Shown: positions 1-9,386, counted from the stretch's first letter. The stretch: DNA of 64,000 nt from Prevotella sp. (GCA_017458125.1 JAFTGB010000027.1:1-64000), one strand, 5' to 3'. Notes: a model not told the origin generated them from the sequence alone. Translations and numbers: made by a program.

Positions 1-53
1 CAGTGTTGTGGGTGTCGCGGGTGTAGGGTGTTTTTTTGTTTCACTAATCAGCA
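1..53. repeat. Half of a large hairpin; inverted copy of 61398-61450
   Basis: The first 53 bases are the exact reverse complement of 61398-61450. At the right-hand copy this sequence is one arm of a long hairpin whose other arm follows at 61456-61482, so the window appears to begin in the middle of the equivalent hairpin. The arm is followed by a run of seven T (31-37), so on the + strand it would look like an intrinsic terminator for a gene left of the window. Confidence 0.85.
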
Positions 54-106
54 CGTTTTGATATATTTTTCATCAGTAGAATGATGGCTGTGTCGGAAAT
101 AATGCT

Positions 107-114
107 TATATTTG
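107..114 (+). promoter_or_regulatory. Bacteroidetes -7 promoter element
   Basis: TATATTTG matches the TAnnTTTG -7 consensus and lies 20 bases before the ATG at 135. The surrounding 33 bases (91-123) match 20511-20543, the promoter of the Rpn nuclease gene, at 30 positions. No clear -33 TTTG was seen. Confidence 0.6.
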
Positions 115-134
115 CGGCATAAACTAAATAGACG

Positions 135-1364
135 ATGGATATGTGCAGGATGATAGCTGTTTGGACGCTGCTGTTAGCGGTACTGACGACGGGGGCACAG
201 ACCGTGGTCAGCGGGCGGGTGGGCGACCGCCAGACGGGCAGGGCGCTGGCGCACGTCAGCGTCAGGGCCGTGGGCAGCGAGGCCCGCACGGTGACCAACG
301 ACGACGGCCACTTCACGCTGAAGACGGCTGAACGCCCGCCAGCCATCGAGCTGAGCCACATCGGCTACAAGACGCGGCAGTACGTCTTGGACGACGGGCC
401 TGTGGAGAACCTGCGGCTGCTGATGCAGGCAACGACGGTGGAGCTGCACGAGGTGTTGGTGTCTGCTACCGACCCCGAGGCCGTCCTGCGGGCTGCCATC
501 CGGCGCATAGCCGACAACTATCCGCGCGAGCCTGAGCTGGTGCGCTGCTTCTACCGCGAGACGGCGCGGCGCGGCTCGCGCTTCATCTCGGTGGCCGAGG
601 CCGTGACCGACATGTATAAGTCGGACTACGTGTACGGTCCGGAGCGCGACGGCGTGGCCATCGTGAAGGGGCGACGGCTGATGAGCATGAAGGCCAAGGA
701 CACGTTAGGGGTCAAGATACAGGGTGGTCCCGTGCTGCCGCTGATGGTCGACGTGGCCAAGAACCCGGACTACCTGCTGAGCGCGGAAAGTCTGCCGCAC
801 TACGAGCTGAGCATGGAGGTTCCGGTCACGATGAACGACCGTCCGCAGCATGTCATCAGGATGGAGCCGCGAAGCGTCACCCTCTTCCCGCTGATGAGGG
901 GGCGTGTGTTCGTCGACCAGCAGACGCTGGCCTTCACGCGTGCCGAGCTGGAGTTGGACATGCGCGACTGGCGGGCAGCGGCAGACTACATGCTGGTGCA
1001 TAAACCCTTCGGACTGCGCTTCCGTCCGAAGGAGCTGACGATGACGGTGGTGTATGAGACGGGGAGCGACGGGAAGACGCGCCTGAGCTACCTGCGCAAC
1101 GTCATGCGATTCAACTGCGACTGGCGCCGCCGGCTGTTTGCGTCGCCGTATACGACGGTGTGCGAGATGGTGGTCACCGACCGCCTGCAGCAGGGGCGAG
1201 GCACCAAGCGTCCGCGCGGCCGTTCGTCGTTCGGCAGCAAGGAGCGTTTCTACGACCAGGTGGCCTTTTTCGACGACCCGCTGTTCTGGGCCGACTACAA
1301 CATCATAGAACCCACGGAGAGTTTGGAGCATGCTGTGGACAAGCTGAAGAAGCGTCTCCGTTAG
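135..1364 (+). CDS. Carboxypeptidase-regulatory-like domain protein, secreted
   Basis: A 409-residue protein with an N-terminal signal peptide (about residues 1-21, ending near TTGAQ). It is followed by a carboxypeptidase-regulatory-like beta-sandwich domain (about 24-95) with the typical VSGRV...G.ALAHVSV and LSHIGYKT pattern found at the front of TonB-dependent receptors. The remaining 300 residues form a conserved Bacteroidales region of unknown function with no barrel or plug, so it is probably a periplasmic or outer-membrane-associated protein rather than a transporter. It is monocistronic by position; the next gene is convergent. Confidence 0.75.
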   Translation: MDMCRMIAVWTLLLAVLTTGAQTVVSGRVGDRQTGRALAHVSVRAVGSEARTVTNDDGHFTLKTAERPPAIELSHIGYKTRQYVLDDGPVENLRLLMQATTVELHEVLVSATDPEAVLRAAIRRIADNYPREPELVRCFYRETARRGSRFISVAEAVTDMYKSDYVYGPERDGVAIVKGRRLMSMKAKDTLGVKIQGGPVLPLMVDVAKNPDYLLSAESLPHYELSMEVPVTMNDRPQHVIRMEPRSVTLFPLMRGRVFVDQQTLAFTRAELELDMRDWRAAADYMLVHKPFGLRFRPKELTMTVVYETGSDGKTRLSYLRNVMRFNCDWRRRLFASPYTTVCEMVVTDRLQQGRGTKRPRGRSSFGSKERFYDQVAFFDDPLFWADYNIIEPTESLEHAVDKLKKRLR

Positions 1365-1381
1365 CTTCGGATAGGAACGGC

Positions 1382-2119
1382 TTACAGGAAACCCTGCCTG
1401 CGCAGTGCGTCAAGCAGCCCCTGACTCATGGCTTCGTTGTCGCGGCGCGTATAGCGGATGTCGGTGAACACCTGTGCCAGCGTCTCCTTGTGGTTGATGG
1501 CTACGAAGTGGCGGTTCTCCTCCAACTGTTCCTTATCATTATAATAGGTGTCGATGTCGCCCGGCGTATAGTCGCGGTAGGTCTCGCTGTGGACGAAGCT
1601 GTCCAAGGGCAGACGGTCGGAGAGGGGAGGCTCCTCGGCCGGCCAGCCTACGGTGAGCGTGGCTACGGGCATGGTGAGTCGGGGCAGTTGCAGCGTGTCG
1701 ATGATCATCTGCGGCATGTAGACCGTAGTGCCTAAGTAGCAGTAGCCCAGCCCCGCCTCGTCCATCAGGCAGCAGAGCGTCTGCGTGTAGAGCAGGGCGT
1801 CGGTGGCCGCGTTCTGGTAGCTTAGGAAGTTGTCGTAGCCCGGCTCGGCCTTGCGGCAGCGTGCCCACTGGCTGGTGCGGTTGAAGTCGGCACAAATGGT
1901 AAGCACCACGGGGGCACTGGTCACCATGGGCTGGTTGAAGTGGGCAGGGGCCAGCCGCGCCTTCATCTCGTCAGAGCGGGTGACGACGACGCTGTAGAGC
2001 TGCAGGTTGCCCATGGTTTGTGTACGTGCTGCCTCGTTGAGCAGCCTGTTCAGCAGTTCTTCGCTGACTTCTTGCTGGCTGTATTGGCGTATGGTGCGCC
2101 GTGTTGACAGATTTTTCAT
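1382..2119 (-). CDS. Nitroreductase family protein
   Basis: A 245-residue FMN-dependent nitroreductase-fold protein. The N-terminus (STRRTIRQYS) is the family's FMN phosphate-binding region, and the centre has the usual YQNAATDALLYTQTLCCLMDEAGLG helix region followed by VGWPAE. A longer in-frame reading begins at 2248, but ATG 2119 was chosen because the family starts close to the SxRRTIRxY motif and the upstream part overlaps the nrdJ promoter. It probably reduces quinone-like or nitro substrates with NAD(P)H; the physiological substrate is unknown. Confidence 0.85.
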   Translation of the reverse strand: MKNLSTRRTIRQYSQQEVSEELLNRLLNEAARTQTMGNLQLYSVVVTRSDEMKARLAPAHFNQPMVTSAPVVLTICADFNRTSQWARCRKAEPGYDNFLSYQNAATDALLYTQTLCCLMDEAGLGYCYLGTTVYMPQMIIDTLQLPRLTMPVATLTVGWPAEEPPLSDRLPLDSFVHSETYRDYTPGDIDTYYNDKEQLEENRHFVAINHKETLAQVFTDIRYTRRDNEAMSQGLLDALRRQGFL

Positions 2120-2180
2120 GGCGCGAAGGTACGAATTATTTCTGAAACGGAGAACTTTTTGGAAAGAAAACTGCGTGATG

Positions 2181-2213
2181 TTGTCCCAAATAGAAAACTT
2201 ATTCGTACCTTTG
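2181..2213 (+). promoter_or_regulatory. Promoter of nrdJ
   Basis: TACCTTTG at 2206-2213 is a perfect -7 element and TTGT at 2181-2184 a plausible -33 element, about 21 bases apart. It lies 16 bases before the first start codon of the reductase, which rules out longer in-frame starts. Confidence 0.75.
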
Positions 2214-2228
2214 CAGGCAAAAATCATC

Positions 2229-4814
2229 ATGATTATGCAGACATACACTTACGATGAGGCTTTTGCAGCCTCACTGGCTTATTTTGGCGGCGACGAACTG
2301 GCCGCCAGGGTGTGGGTGAACAAATACGCCATGAAGGACTCCTTCGGCAACATCTACGAGAAGTCGCCCGAACAGATGCACTGGCGCATAGCCAACGAGA
2401 TAGCCCGCGTGGAAAAGAAATACAAGAACCCCATGACGGCGCAGCAGGTGTTCGACCTGCTGGACCACTTCCGCTACGTCGTGCCCGCGGGCAGTCCCAT
2501 GACCGGCATTGGCAACGACCACCAGATTGCGTCGCTGTCGAACTGCTTCGTCATCGGGCTGGACGGCAATGCCGACTCCTACGGTGCCATCATGCGCATT
2601 GACGAGGAGCAGGTGCAGCTGATGAAGCGCCGCGGCGGCGTGGGCCACGACCTGAGCCACATCCGTCCCAAGGGTTCGCCCGTGAAGAACTCGGCGCTGA
2701 CGTCGACGGGACTGGTGCCGTTCATGGAGCGTTATAGTAATAGTACGCGCGAGGTGGCGCAGGACGGCCGTCGCGGAGCCCTGATGCTGTCGGTCAGCAT
2801 CAAGCATCCCGACTCGGAGGCCTTCATCGACGCCAAGATGACGGAAGGCAAGGTGACGGGTGCCAACGTGAGTGTGAAGATTGACGACGAGTTCATGCGC
2901 TGCGCCACGGAGGACAAGCCCTACGTGCAGCAGTGGCCCATTGACAGCAGTACCCCCGATGTCGCCAAGGAAATCAGTGCCAAGACGCTGTGGGAGAAGA
3001 TAGTGCACAACGCCTGGAAGAGTGCCGAGCCCGGCGTGCTGTTCTGGGACACCATACTCAGAGAGAGCATCCCCGACTGCTATGCCGACCTGGGCTTCCG
3101 CACGGTGTCGACGAACCCCTGCGGCGAGATACCGCTCTGTCCCTACGACTCGTGCCGACTGCTCAGCATCAACCTCTACTCGTACGTCAAGAACCCGTTC
3201 ACCAAGGAGGCCTACTTCGACTACGAGCTGTTCAAGCAGCACGTGCAGCAGGCCCAGCGGCTGATGGACGACATTGTGGACCTGGAGTTGGAGAAGATAG
3301 ACCTCATCATGCAGAAGGTGGACAGCGACCCGCAGTCCATGGAGGTGAAGGGCGCTGAGAGACACCTGTGGGAGAAAATCAAGGCCAAGAGTTCGAAGGG
3401 CCGTCGTACGGGTGTGGGCATCACCGCCGAGGGCGACATGATAGCCGCCATGGGACTGCGCTACGGTACGCAGGAAGCCACCGACTTCAGCGTCGAGGTG
3501 CACAAGACACTGGCCCTGAACGCCTACCGCAGCAGTGTGCAGATGGCGCTGGAGCGCGGTGCCTTCGAGGTGTACGACAGTCGGCGCGAGGCGGAGAACC
3601 CCTTCATCCTGCGACTGAAGCAGGCCGACCCGCAGCTGTATGACGACATGGTGAAATACGGCCGCCGTAACATAGCCTGCCTGACCATTGCGCCGACGGG
3701 CACCACCAGTCTGATGACCCAGACCACCAGCGGCATCGAGCCCGTGTTCATGCCCGTCTACAAGCGCCGCCGCAAGGTGAACCCCGGCGATACCGACGTG
3801 CACATCGACTTTGTCGACGAGGTGGGCGACTCCTTTGAGGAGTACATCGTCTACCACCCGAAGTTCATGGAGTGGATGAAGGTCAACGGCATGGACACCG
3901 CCAAGCGTTACACGCAGGAGGAGATAGACGAACTGGTGCAGAAGTCGCCGTACTACAAGGCTACGGCCAACGACGTGGACTGGCTGATGAAGGTGCGCAT
4001 GCAGGGAGCCATCCAGAAGTGGGTGGACCACAGCATCAGCGTCACCGTCAACCTGCCCAACGACGTGGACGAGGCTCTGGTGAACCGCCTCTATGTGGAG
4101 GCGTGGCGCACGGGCTGCAAGGGCTGCACCATCTACCGTGACGGTTCGCGTGCCGGTGTGATGATCAGTGTGACGAAGAAGGACAAGAAGGAGCAGAAGA
4201 ATGCCGACACGACGAAGGACAATAACATGGAGGTGAAGCCGGAGATGCCGTGCAAGCATCCTGAGGTGACGGAGGTCAGACCGAAGGAACTGGAGTGCGA
4301 CGTGGTGCGTTTCCAGAACAACAAGGACAAGTGGGTGGCCTTTGTGGGACTGCTGGACGGCTATCCCTACGAGATATTCACCGGTCTGCAGGACGACGAG
4401 GAAGGCATTGTGCTGCCCAAGACGGTGACCAAGGGTAAGATTATCAAACAGGTGAACGAGGACGGCTCAAAGCGCTACGACTTCCAGTTCGAGAACAAGC
4501 GCGGCTACAAGACCACCGTCGAGGGCCTGTCGGAGAAGTTCAACCCCGAATACTGGAACTACGCCAAACTCATCTCTGGCGTGCTGCGCTACCGCATGCC
4601 CATCGACCACGTCATCAAGCTCGTCTCCAGCCTGCAGCTGAAGTCGGAGAGCATCAACACGTGGAAGGTCGGTGTGGAGCGTGCACTGAAGAAGTACATA
4701 CAGGACGGCACCGAAGCCAAGGGGCAGAAGTGTCCCAACTGCGGCAGCGAGAGCCTGGTCTACCAGGAGGGCTGTCTCATCTGCAAGAACTGCGGCAGCA
4801 GCAGGTGCGGGTGA
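2229..4814 (+). CDS. nrdJ: Adenosylcobalamin-dependent (class II) ribonucleotide reductase
   Basis: An 861-residue reductase that makes deoxyribonucleotides from ribonucleotides with coenzyme B12 as radical source. The diagnostic active-site string STNPCGEIPL is present, with the first catalytic-pair cysteine in LSNCFVIG, the CKGCTIYRDGSR motif late in the protein, and a C-terminal zinc-ribbon-like pair CPNCGSES...CKNCGSS. The tail after about residue 655 contains a Lys/Asp-rich linker. Start ATG 2229 (or 2235) follows the promoter at 2206-2213. It needs no iron-radical subunit, which suits an oxygen-variable habitat. Confidence 0.95.
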   Translation: MIMQTYTYDEAFAASLAYFGGDELAARVWVNKYAMKDSFGNIYEKSPEQMHWRIANEIARVEKKYKNPMTAQQVFDLLDHFRYVVPAGSPMTGIGNDHQIASLSNCFVIGLDGNADSYGAIMRIDEEQVQLMKRRGGVGHDLSHIRPKGSPVKNSALTSTGLVPFMERYSNSTREVAQDGRRGALMLSVSIKHPDSEAFIDAKMTEGKVTGANVSVKIDDEFMRCATEDKPYVQQWPIDSSTPDVAKEISAKTLWEKIVHNAWKSAEPGVLFWDTILRESIPDCYADLGFRTVSTNPCGEIPLCPYDSCRLLSINLYSYVKNPFTKEAYFDYELFKQHVQQAQRLMDDIVDLELEKIDLIMQKVDSDPQSMEVKGAERHLWEKIKAKSSKGRRTGVGITAEGDMIAAMGLRYGTQEATDFSVEVHKTLALNAYRSSVQMALERGAFEVYDSRREAENPFILRLKQADPQLYDDMVKYGRRNIACLTIAPTGTTSLMTQTTSGIEPVFMPVYKRRRKVNPGDTDVHIDFVDEVGDSFEEYIVYHPKFMEWMKVNGMDTAKRYTQEEIDELVQKSPYYKATANDVDWLMKVRMQGAIQKWVDHSISVTVNLPNDVDEALVNRLYVEAWRTGCKGCTIYRDGSRAGVMISVTKKDKKEQKNADTTKDNNMEVKPEMPCKHPEVTEVRPKELECDVVRFQNNKDKWVAFVGLLDGYPYEIFTGLQDDEEGIVLPKTVTKGKIIKQVNEDGSKRYDFQFENKRGYKTTVEGLSEKFNPEYWNYAKLISGVLRYRMPIDHVIKLVSSLQLKSESINTWKVGVERALKKYIQDGTEAKGQKCPNCGSESLVYQEGCLICKNCGSSRCG

Positions 4815-4852
4815 TTTATAGTTCATAGTTTATAGTTTATAGTTTATAGTTT
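4815..4852. repeat. Tandem linker repeat (TTTATAGT units)
   Basis: Four imperfect copies of an 8-10-base unit, TTTATAGTTCATAG then TTTATAGT repeated, fill the gap between nrdJ and folB. The same kind of unit appears between other gene pairs (50829-50861, 52086-52115). Confidence 0.8.
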
Positions 4853-4859
4853 GGGGCTG

Positions 4860-5243
4860 ATGAGGGTTGAGCGTTCTTACATATTTATCAAGGAGGCACG
4901 GTTCTATGCCTACCATGGTGTGATGCCGCAAGAACAGACTGTGGGGCAGGAGTTCTTGGTGTCGGTGCGCGTCGGCGTGGACATCAATATGGCTATGGAG
5001 CATGACATGGTGGAGGTGACACTCGACTATGGCAAGGTCTATCAGGTCATCAAGCGCGAGATGGACATCCCCTCGCAGTTGGTGGAGCATGTGGCCGGGC
5101 GTATCGCCAGAACACTGTTCGGCGAGTTCCCGCAGATACAGACGCTCGACGTGTCCATCACCAAGGTCAATCCGCCGATAGGAGGCGACTGTGGCAGTGC
5201 CGGTGTGGAGATACACTTAATAAATGATAAAACTATGGCGTAG
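4860..5243 (+). CDS. folB: Dihydroneopterin aldolase
   Basis: A 127-residue protein of the FolB family, which converts 7,8-dihydroneopterin to 6-hydroxymethyl-dihydropterin in folate synthesis. Visible family features are the FYAYHGVMPQEQ..GQEF motif near the N-terminus, the VTLDYGKVY segment, LVEHVAGRIA, and the C-terminal SITKVNPPIGGDCGSAGVE. Start ATG 4860 is preferred to the TTG at 4851. With folA and thyA in the same window it belongs to folate and thymidylate metabolism. The upstream gap is a tandem linker repeat, so it may be co-transcribed with nrdJ. Confidence 0.92.
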   Translation: MRVERSYIFIKEARFYAYHGVMPQEQTVGQEFLVSVRVGVDINMAMEHDMVEVTLDYGKVYQVIKREMDIPSQLVEHVAGRIARTLFGEFPQIQTLDVSITKVNPPIGGDCGSAGVEIHLINDKTMA

Positions 5244-5269
5244 TGTACGCTGATATGACAGAAAATCAG

Positions 5270-5277
5270 TATTTTTG
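5270..5277 (+). promoter_or_regulatory. -7 promoter element of the amidase gene
   Basis: TATTTTTG matches TAnnTTTG and sits 8 bases before ATG 5286, giving a very short leader. Confidence 0.55.
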
Positions 5278-5285
5278 CATCCGAA

Positions 5286-6695
5286 ATGAGAAATAGACTA
5301 TTCGTCCTGATAGCCCTGACGCTGGGCGTAATGATGACAGGTGTGGCTGCTAACAAGAAGTTTACGCTGGTCATCGATGCAGGCCATGGCGGCAACGATG
5401 CCGGTGCCATAGGAGCCATCACCAAGGAAAAAACCATCAACCTGAACGTGGCGCTGGCCTTCGGCAGGTTAGTGGAACGCAACTGCCCCGACGTGAAGGT
5501 CATCTATACGCGCAAGACGGACGTCTTCGTACCCCTGCACACCCGTGCCGACATTGCCAACCGCAACAAGGCAGACCTGTTCGTCTCCATCCATACCAAT
5601 GCATTGCCCAAGGGGCGCATCTCGCGTGGACTGGAAACCTACACGTTGGGTATGCACCGTGCCGCCGACAATTTGGACGTGGCGAAGCGCGAGAACTCGG
5701 TCATCCTGATAGAGAGCGACTACAAACAGCGCTATCAGGGCTTCGACCCCAACTCGTCGGAGAGCTACATCATGTTTGAGTTCATGCAGGACCATAACAT
5801 GGCGCAGAGCGTCGAGATGGCTAAGTTTGTGCAGCGGCGGACGTGTGCCGCGGCCGGTCGTCAGAACAAAGGCGTCAAGCAGGCGGGCTTCCTTGTGCTG
5901 CGCGAGACGTCCATGCCGAGCTGTCTGATAGAGTTGGGCTTCATCTCCACCAGCGACGAGGAGCGCTACCTGCACTCGTCGAACGGCGTGCAGCAGTTAG
6001 CCACGGGTATTTATCAGGCTTTCCTCGACTACAAGGAGAAGTATGACACCAACATTACCGTGCCTTACAAGGCACAGGCCAAGACGGAGCAGGTGAACAT
6101 ACCCTCCGTGGTGCCGCAGGATGTGCAGGACGAGGTGAAGGAGGAGAAAGAGAAGCGCAGAAAGAGCAAGGCCGCACAGGCCTTGGCCGACGCCCGCGAG
6201 GGAAAGCTTGACGACATGCCGACAGGCAACGAGGCTCCGAAGGCCGACTCCATCATTGCCATGGCACCGGTGGTGAAAGAGACACCCGCGCCAGTGGTGA
6301 AAGAAACGCCTGTGCCGGTGGTAAAGGAAACACCCGCACCGGTTCAGCAAACCGTAGCACCTACAGTGACACCGGCGGCAACCCTCATGCAGACCGTAGC
6401 GGAGCAGGAGGTGAAGTACGTTCCTGTCTTCAAGGTGCAGGTGCTGGCCAGCGGTACGAAGCTCAAGGCCACCGACCCGCGGCTGAAGGGTGTGCAGGGC
6501 ATTGACTACTATCAGGAGGGCGGACTCTTCAAGTACACCGTCGGTGCCTCCGTAGACTACGATGAGATATACCAGTTGCGCAAGACGGTGGCTGCAAGGT
6601 TTCCGCAGGCTTTCATCATAGCCTTCAAGAACGGAGAGAGAACCAACGTGCAGACGGCTATCCAGGAATACAAGGCAAACAAGAACAAACGATAA
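5286..6695 (+). CDS. N-acetylmuramoyl-L-alanine amidase with SPOR-like C-terminus
   Basis: A 469-residue exported cell-wall amidase. After a signal peptide (1-22) comes an Amidase_3 catalytic domain (about 25-245) with the zinc ligands in DAGHGGNDAGA, the glutamate in KEKTINL, the histidine in VSIHTNA and the catalytic glutamate in CLIELGF. A charged linker follows, then three near-identical copies of PVVKETPAP (about 327-352). The C-terminal 75 residues (VFKVQVLASGTKL...) look like a SPOR domain, which would direct the enzyme to denuded septal glycan. Likely role is daughter-cell separation or peptidoglycan turnover. Confidence 0.9.
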   Translation: MRNRLFVLIALTLGVMMTGVAANKKFTLVIDAGHGGNDAGAIGAITKEKTINLNVALAFGRLVERNCPDVKVIYTRKTDVFVPLHTRADIANRNKADLFVSIHTNALPKGRISRGLETYTLGMHRAADNLDVAKRENSVILIESDYKQRYQGFDPNSSESYIMFEFMQDHNMAQSVEMAKFVQRRTCAAAGRQNKGVKQAGFLVLRETSMPSCLIELGFISTSDEERYLHSSNGVQQLATGIYQAFLDYKEKYDTNITVPYKAQAKTEQVNIPSVVPQDVQDEVKEEKEKRRKSKAAQALADAREGKLDDMPTGNEAPKADSIIAMAPVVKETPAPVVKETPVPVVKETPAPVQQTVAPTVTPAATLMQTVAEQEVKYVPVFKVQVLASGTKLKATDPRLKGVQGIDYYQEGGLFKYTVGASVDYDEIYQLRKTVAARFPQAFIIAFKNGERTNVQTAIQEYKANKNKR

Positions 6696-6704
6696 GAAAA
6701 CAAT

Positions 6705-7607
6705 ATGCAATTCTTTACGAAAGAGGTGAAAATAGCATTGGCAGCCATCGTGGGTGTCGTCGTGCTTTTCTATGGGCTACAGTTCCTGAAAGGGCTGACC
6801 GTGTTCTCAACCGACGATTCCTACTATGTAGCCTTTGACGATGTCAGCGGACTGTCTTCATCGTCTCCCGTCTATGCCAACGGCTACAGGGTGGGTGTCG
6901 TGAAGGACATCATCTATAACTATGGCAAAGACCAGAAAATCCTGGCTGTGATGGATTTGGACAACAATATGCGTCTTCCGCAAGGGACACGCGCCGAGAT
7001 AGGCAGCGACCTGTTAGGCAACATCAAGGTTAACCTGATGCTGGGCGACGACCCCATCCACATGCTGACTGAGGGCGACACCATTCCCGGTGACATTCAG
7101 AAAGGCATCATGAGTAAGGTGGGCGACATGGTGCCTGCCATTGAGGCTATGATGCCCAAGCTGGACAGCATTCTGATCAGCTTGAACATGCTGCTGGCCG
7201 ACCCCGCCTTGCGCAACACCCTGCACAATGTGGAGGATATGACGGGCCATCTGGACGCCACCAGCCGTGAGTTGAAGACGCTGTCGGCCTCGCTGAACCG
7301 CGAGGTGCCGTCCATGATGACCAAGGCTAACGGAGTGTTAGACAACACACAGCAGCTGACGTCCAACTTAGCAGCTATCGACGTGGCCGCCATGACGGCC
7401 AGCGTCAATGCCACTCTGGCTAATGTCAGCGAACTGACAAGTAAACTGAACAGCAATGAGGGCACGTTAGGACTGCTGATGCGTGACGCTACGCTCTATC
7501 GTAACCTGACCAGCGCGACGGCAGATGCCGACTCCTTGCTGAAAGACCTGAAAGCGCATCCTAAACGCTACGTACACTTCTCCATTTTTGGCAGAAAGGA
7601 TAAATAA
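6705..7607 (+). CDS. MCE/MlaD family lipid-transport protein
   Basis: A 300-residue protein with one N-terminal membrane helix (about 7-28), a single MlaD/MCE beta-barrel domain (about 38-115; DDVSGLSSSSPVYANGYRVGVV...) and a long helical C-terminal region. MCE proteins form periplasmic rings or tunnels for phospholipid movement between membranes. It starts 9 bases after the amidase stop, so the two envelope genes are probably one transcript. The MlaE/MlaF partners are not in the window. Confidence 0.88.
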   Translation: MQFFTKEVKIALAAIVGVVVLFYGLQFLKGLTVFSTDDSYYVAFDDVSGLSSSSPVYANGYRVGVVKDIIYNYGKDQKILAVMDLDNNMRLPQGTRAEIGSDLLGNIKVNLMLGDDPIHMLTEGDTIPGDIQKGIMSKVGDMVPAIEAMMPKLDSILISLNMLLADPALRNTLHNVEDMTGHLDATSRELKTLSASLNREVPSMMTKANGVLDNTQQLTSNLAAIDVAAMTASVNATLANVSELTSKLNSNEGTLGLLMRDATLYRNLTSATADADSLLKDLKAHPKRYVHFSIFGRKDK

Positions 7608-7976
7608 AAATTCCTTATAATTTTTAATTCGTCTAAATAGGTGGAGTCTTTTTAAATAATTCGACATTTGTTGCCCAACTCCTTGATATTGCCGCGCTTC
7701 GCGGTGGCAACGATGAGCAAGAGTGCACAGGACGGGAAGATGTGCATAACTTGGAACGGATTGGAAATCAGATAATTAAATATGTGCAAATCCGTAATTG
7801 AAATCATCACATGGCAGAAGGATTTAAAGGACGAAAAACGAGAGAGTTACAACCGTTCGGATGAAAAGTGTGAAAAAATTCAGATTTGCAACTTTCAAAA
7901 AAAAACACGACCTTTGCATCCGAAATCAATTAAACCATTTCTTGTCAATAAAAATATAAATAATTAGGTACGCCGC
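7608..7976. other. Intergenic region upstream of dnaA
   Basis: 369 bases without a gene. It contains one DnaA-box-like site, TGTGCATAA at 7741-7749 (reverse complement TTATGCACA, fitting TTATNCACA), a short imperfect hairpin at about 7690-7712, and the dnaA promoter. There is no box cluster or AT-rich unwinding element that would justify calling an origin. Confidence 0.5.
7885..7916 (+). promoter_or_regulatory. Promoter of dnaA
   Basis: TTTG at 7885-7888 and GACCTTTG at 7909-7916 are separated by 20 bases, as expected for Bacteroidetes -33/-7 elements; the -7 has one deviation (GA for TA). The start codon is 60 bases further on. The DnaA-box-like site at 7741 lies upstream and could serve autoregulation. 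Confidence 0.65.
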
Positions 7977-9386
7977 ATGGAGAACAGTCCAAAGGCGCTT
8001 TGGGACAACTGCCTTCAACTCATCAAGGAGAACGTCACGGAGCAGCAATTCAAAACATGGTTCGCGCCCATAGTCTTTGAGAACTATGACGGGGAAAGCC
8101 GGACACTACTGGTACAGGTGCCAAGCAGGTACGTGTACGAGTATCTGGAGCAATACTATGTGACATTGCTGAGCAAAGTGCTTTGTCGTGTTTTCGGAAC
8201 GAGCGTACAGTTAAAGTATCGTATTGTCGTTGACAAGAAAAACAAGCTGACCATCGATGAAGAGGGCAGTGAGCCGGTGGCCATTGCTGCGCCGCAGGCC
8301 AGCAAGCGTGCCAACAAAGCACCCACGGTGCTGGATGCCGCGACGCCGCAGGACTTGAACCCTCAGTTAGACACGCACAAGACATTCCAGAGCTATATAG
8401 AAGGCGACTCCAACAAGTTGCCGCGTACGGTGGGATTGTCCATCGCCGAGCATCCTGGCAAGTCTACTTTCAACCCGTTCTTCGTCTTCGGTCCTTCGGG
8501 CTGTGGCAAGACGCACCTCATCAATGCCATAGGTGTTCGCTGTAAGGAGATGTACCCGAACAAGCGTGTACTCTACGTGTCGGCGCGCCTGTTCCAGGTG
8601 CAGTACACCGATGCCCAGCGCCAGAACACCATCAACGACTTCATTAATTTCTACCAGACCATCGACGTGCTGATTGTCGACGACGTGCAAGAGTGGGCTA
8701 CGGCAGAGAAGACGGTGGCTACGTTCTTCTACATCTTCGACCACCTGTTCCGCCTCGGCAAGCAGATTATCTTGGCCAGCGACCGTCCACCCGTGGACTT
8801 GAAGTGGTTGCAGGACCGTATGCTGACGCGCTTCTCGTGTGGTCTGATAGCAGAGTTGGAACAGCCCAACGAGCAGTTGTGCATCGACATACTGAATGCC
8901 AAGTGCCGTCGTGACGGTCTGAAGATACCTGAGGACGTCATACGCTTCATAGCCAGTACGGCGAAGGGTTCCGTTCGCGACTTGGAGGGTGTCGTCAATT
9001 CGCTGCTGGCTTACTCGGTGGTCTACAACAGCAATATCGACATGCGACTGGCTGAGCGCGTCATCAAGCGCGCTGTCAACGTGGAGAACAAGCCGCTGAC
9101 CGTCGACGACATACTGGAGAAGGTGTGCGACCACTATCATGTGTCGCAGCAGCAGGTCAACAGCCGCTCGCGCAAGCGCGACTATGTGCTGGTGCGTCAG
9201 GTGTCGATGTATCTGGCTCAGAAATACACCAAGATGCCGGCTTCGCGTATAGGGCAGCTCATCGGAGGGCGAGACCACTCTACGGTTATCCACAGTTGTT
9301 CCGCCGTAGAGCAGCGGCTGAAGGTTGACAAAGCTTTCCATGCCGAGCTGAGCAGCATTGAGAATTCCTTTAGATTGAAGAAATAA
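7977..9386 (+). CDS. dnaA: Chromosomal replication initiator DnaA
   Basis: A 469-residue protein with all DnaA parts: N-terminal interaction domain (1-85, WDNCLQLIKENVTEQQFKTWF), linker, AAA+ domain (about 130-345) with Walker A GPSGCGKTH near 170 and Walker B VLIVDDVQ, and the C-terminal DNA-binding domain with the signature GGRDHSTVIHS. It binds DnaA boxes and opens the origin. Length and motifs are normal. The gene is monocistronic with its own promoter and a strong terminator. Confidence 0.98.
   Translation: MENSPKALWDNCLQLIKENVTEQQFKTWFAPIVFENYDGESRTLLVQVPSRYVYEYLEQYYVTLLSKVLCRVFGTSVQLKYRIVVDKKNKLTIDEEGSEPVAIAAPQASKRANKAPTVLDAATPQDLNPQLDTHKTFQSYIEGDSNKLPRTVGLSIAEHPGKSTFNPFFVFGPSGCGKTHLINAIGVRCKEMYPNKRVLYVSARLFQVQYTDAQRQNTINDFINFYQTIDVLIVDDVQEWATAEKTVATFFYIFDHLFRLGKQIILASDRPPVDLKWLQDRMLTRFSCGLIAELEQPNEQLCIDILNAKCRRDGLKIPEDVIRFIASTAKGSVRDLEGVVNSLLAYSVVYNSNIDMRLAERVIKRAVNVENKPLTVDDILEKVCDHYHVSQQQVNSRSRKRDYVLVRQVSMYLAQKYTKMPASRIGQLIGGRDHSTVIHSCSAVEQRLKVDKAFHAELSSIENSFRLKK

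Noticed and set aside
44..361. Open frame on the - strand opposite the first gene
   Set aside because: It runs antisense through the signal peptide and regulatory domain of a well-supported gene and has no family features.
2271..4259. 662-residue His/Val/Leu-rich open frame antisense to nrdJ
   Set aside because: A shadow of the GC-rich codon bias; nrdJ is unambiguous on the other strand. Similar long antisense frames elsewhere were rejected for the same reason.
7782..7967. 61-residue open frame before dnaA
   Set aside because: It spans the dnaA promoter elements and encodes a low-complexity Lys/Asn-rich sequence.
7608..7976. Possible replication origin beside dnaA
   Set aside because: Only one DnaA-box-like site and no AT-rich repeats; in Bacteroidetes dnaA need not mark the origin.
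9286..9294. Perfect DnaA box TTATCCACA inside dnaA
   Set aside because: It encodes part of the invariant DHSTVIHS motif, so it is explained by protein conservation.
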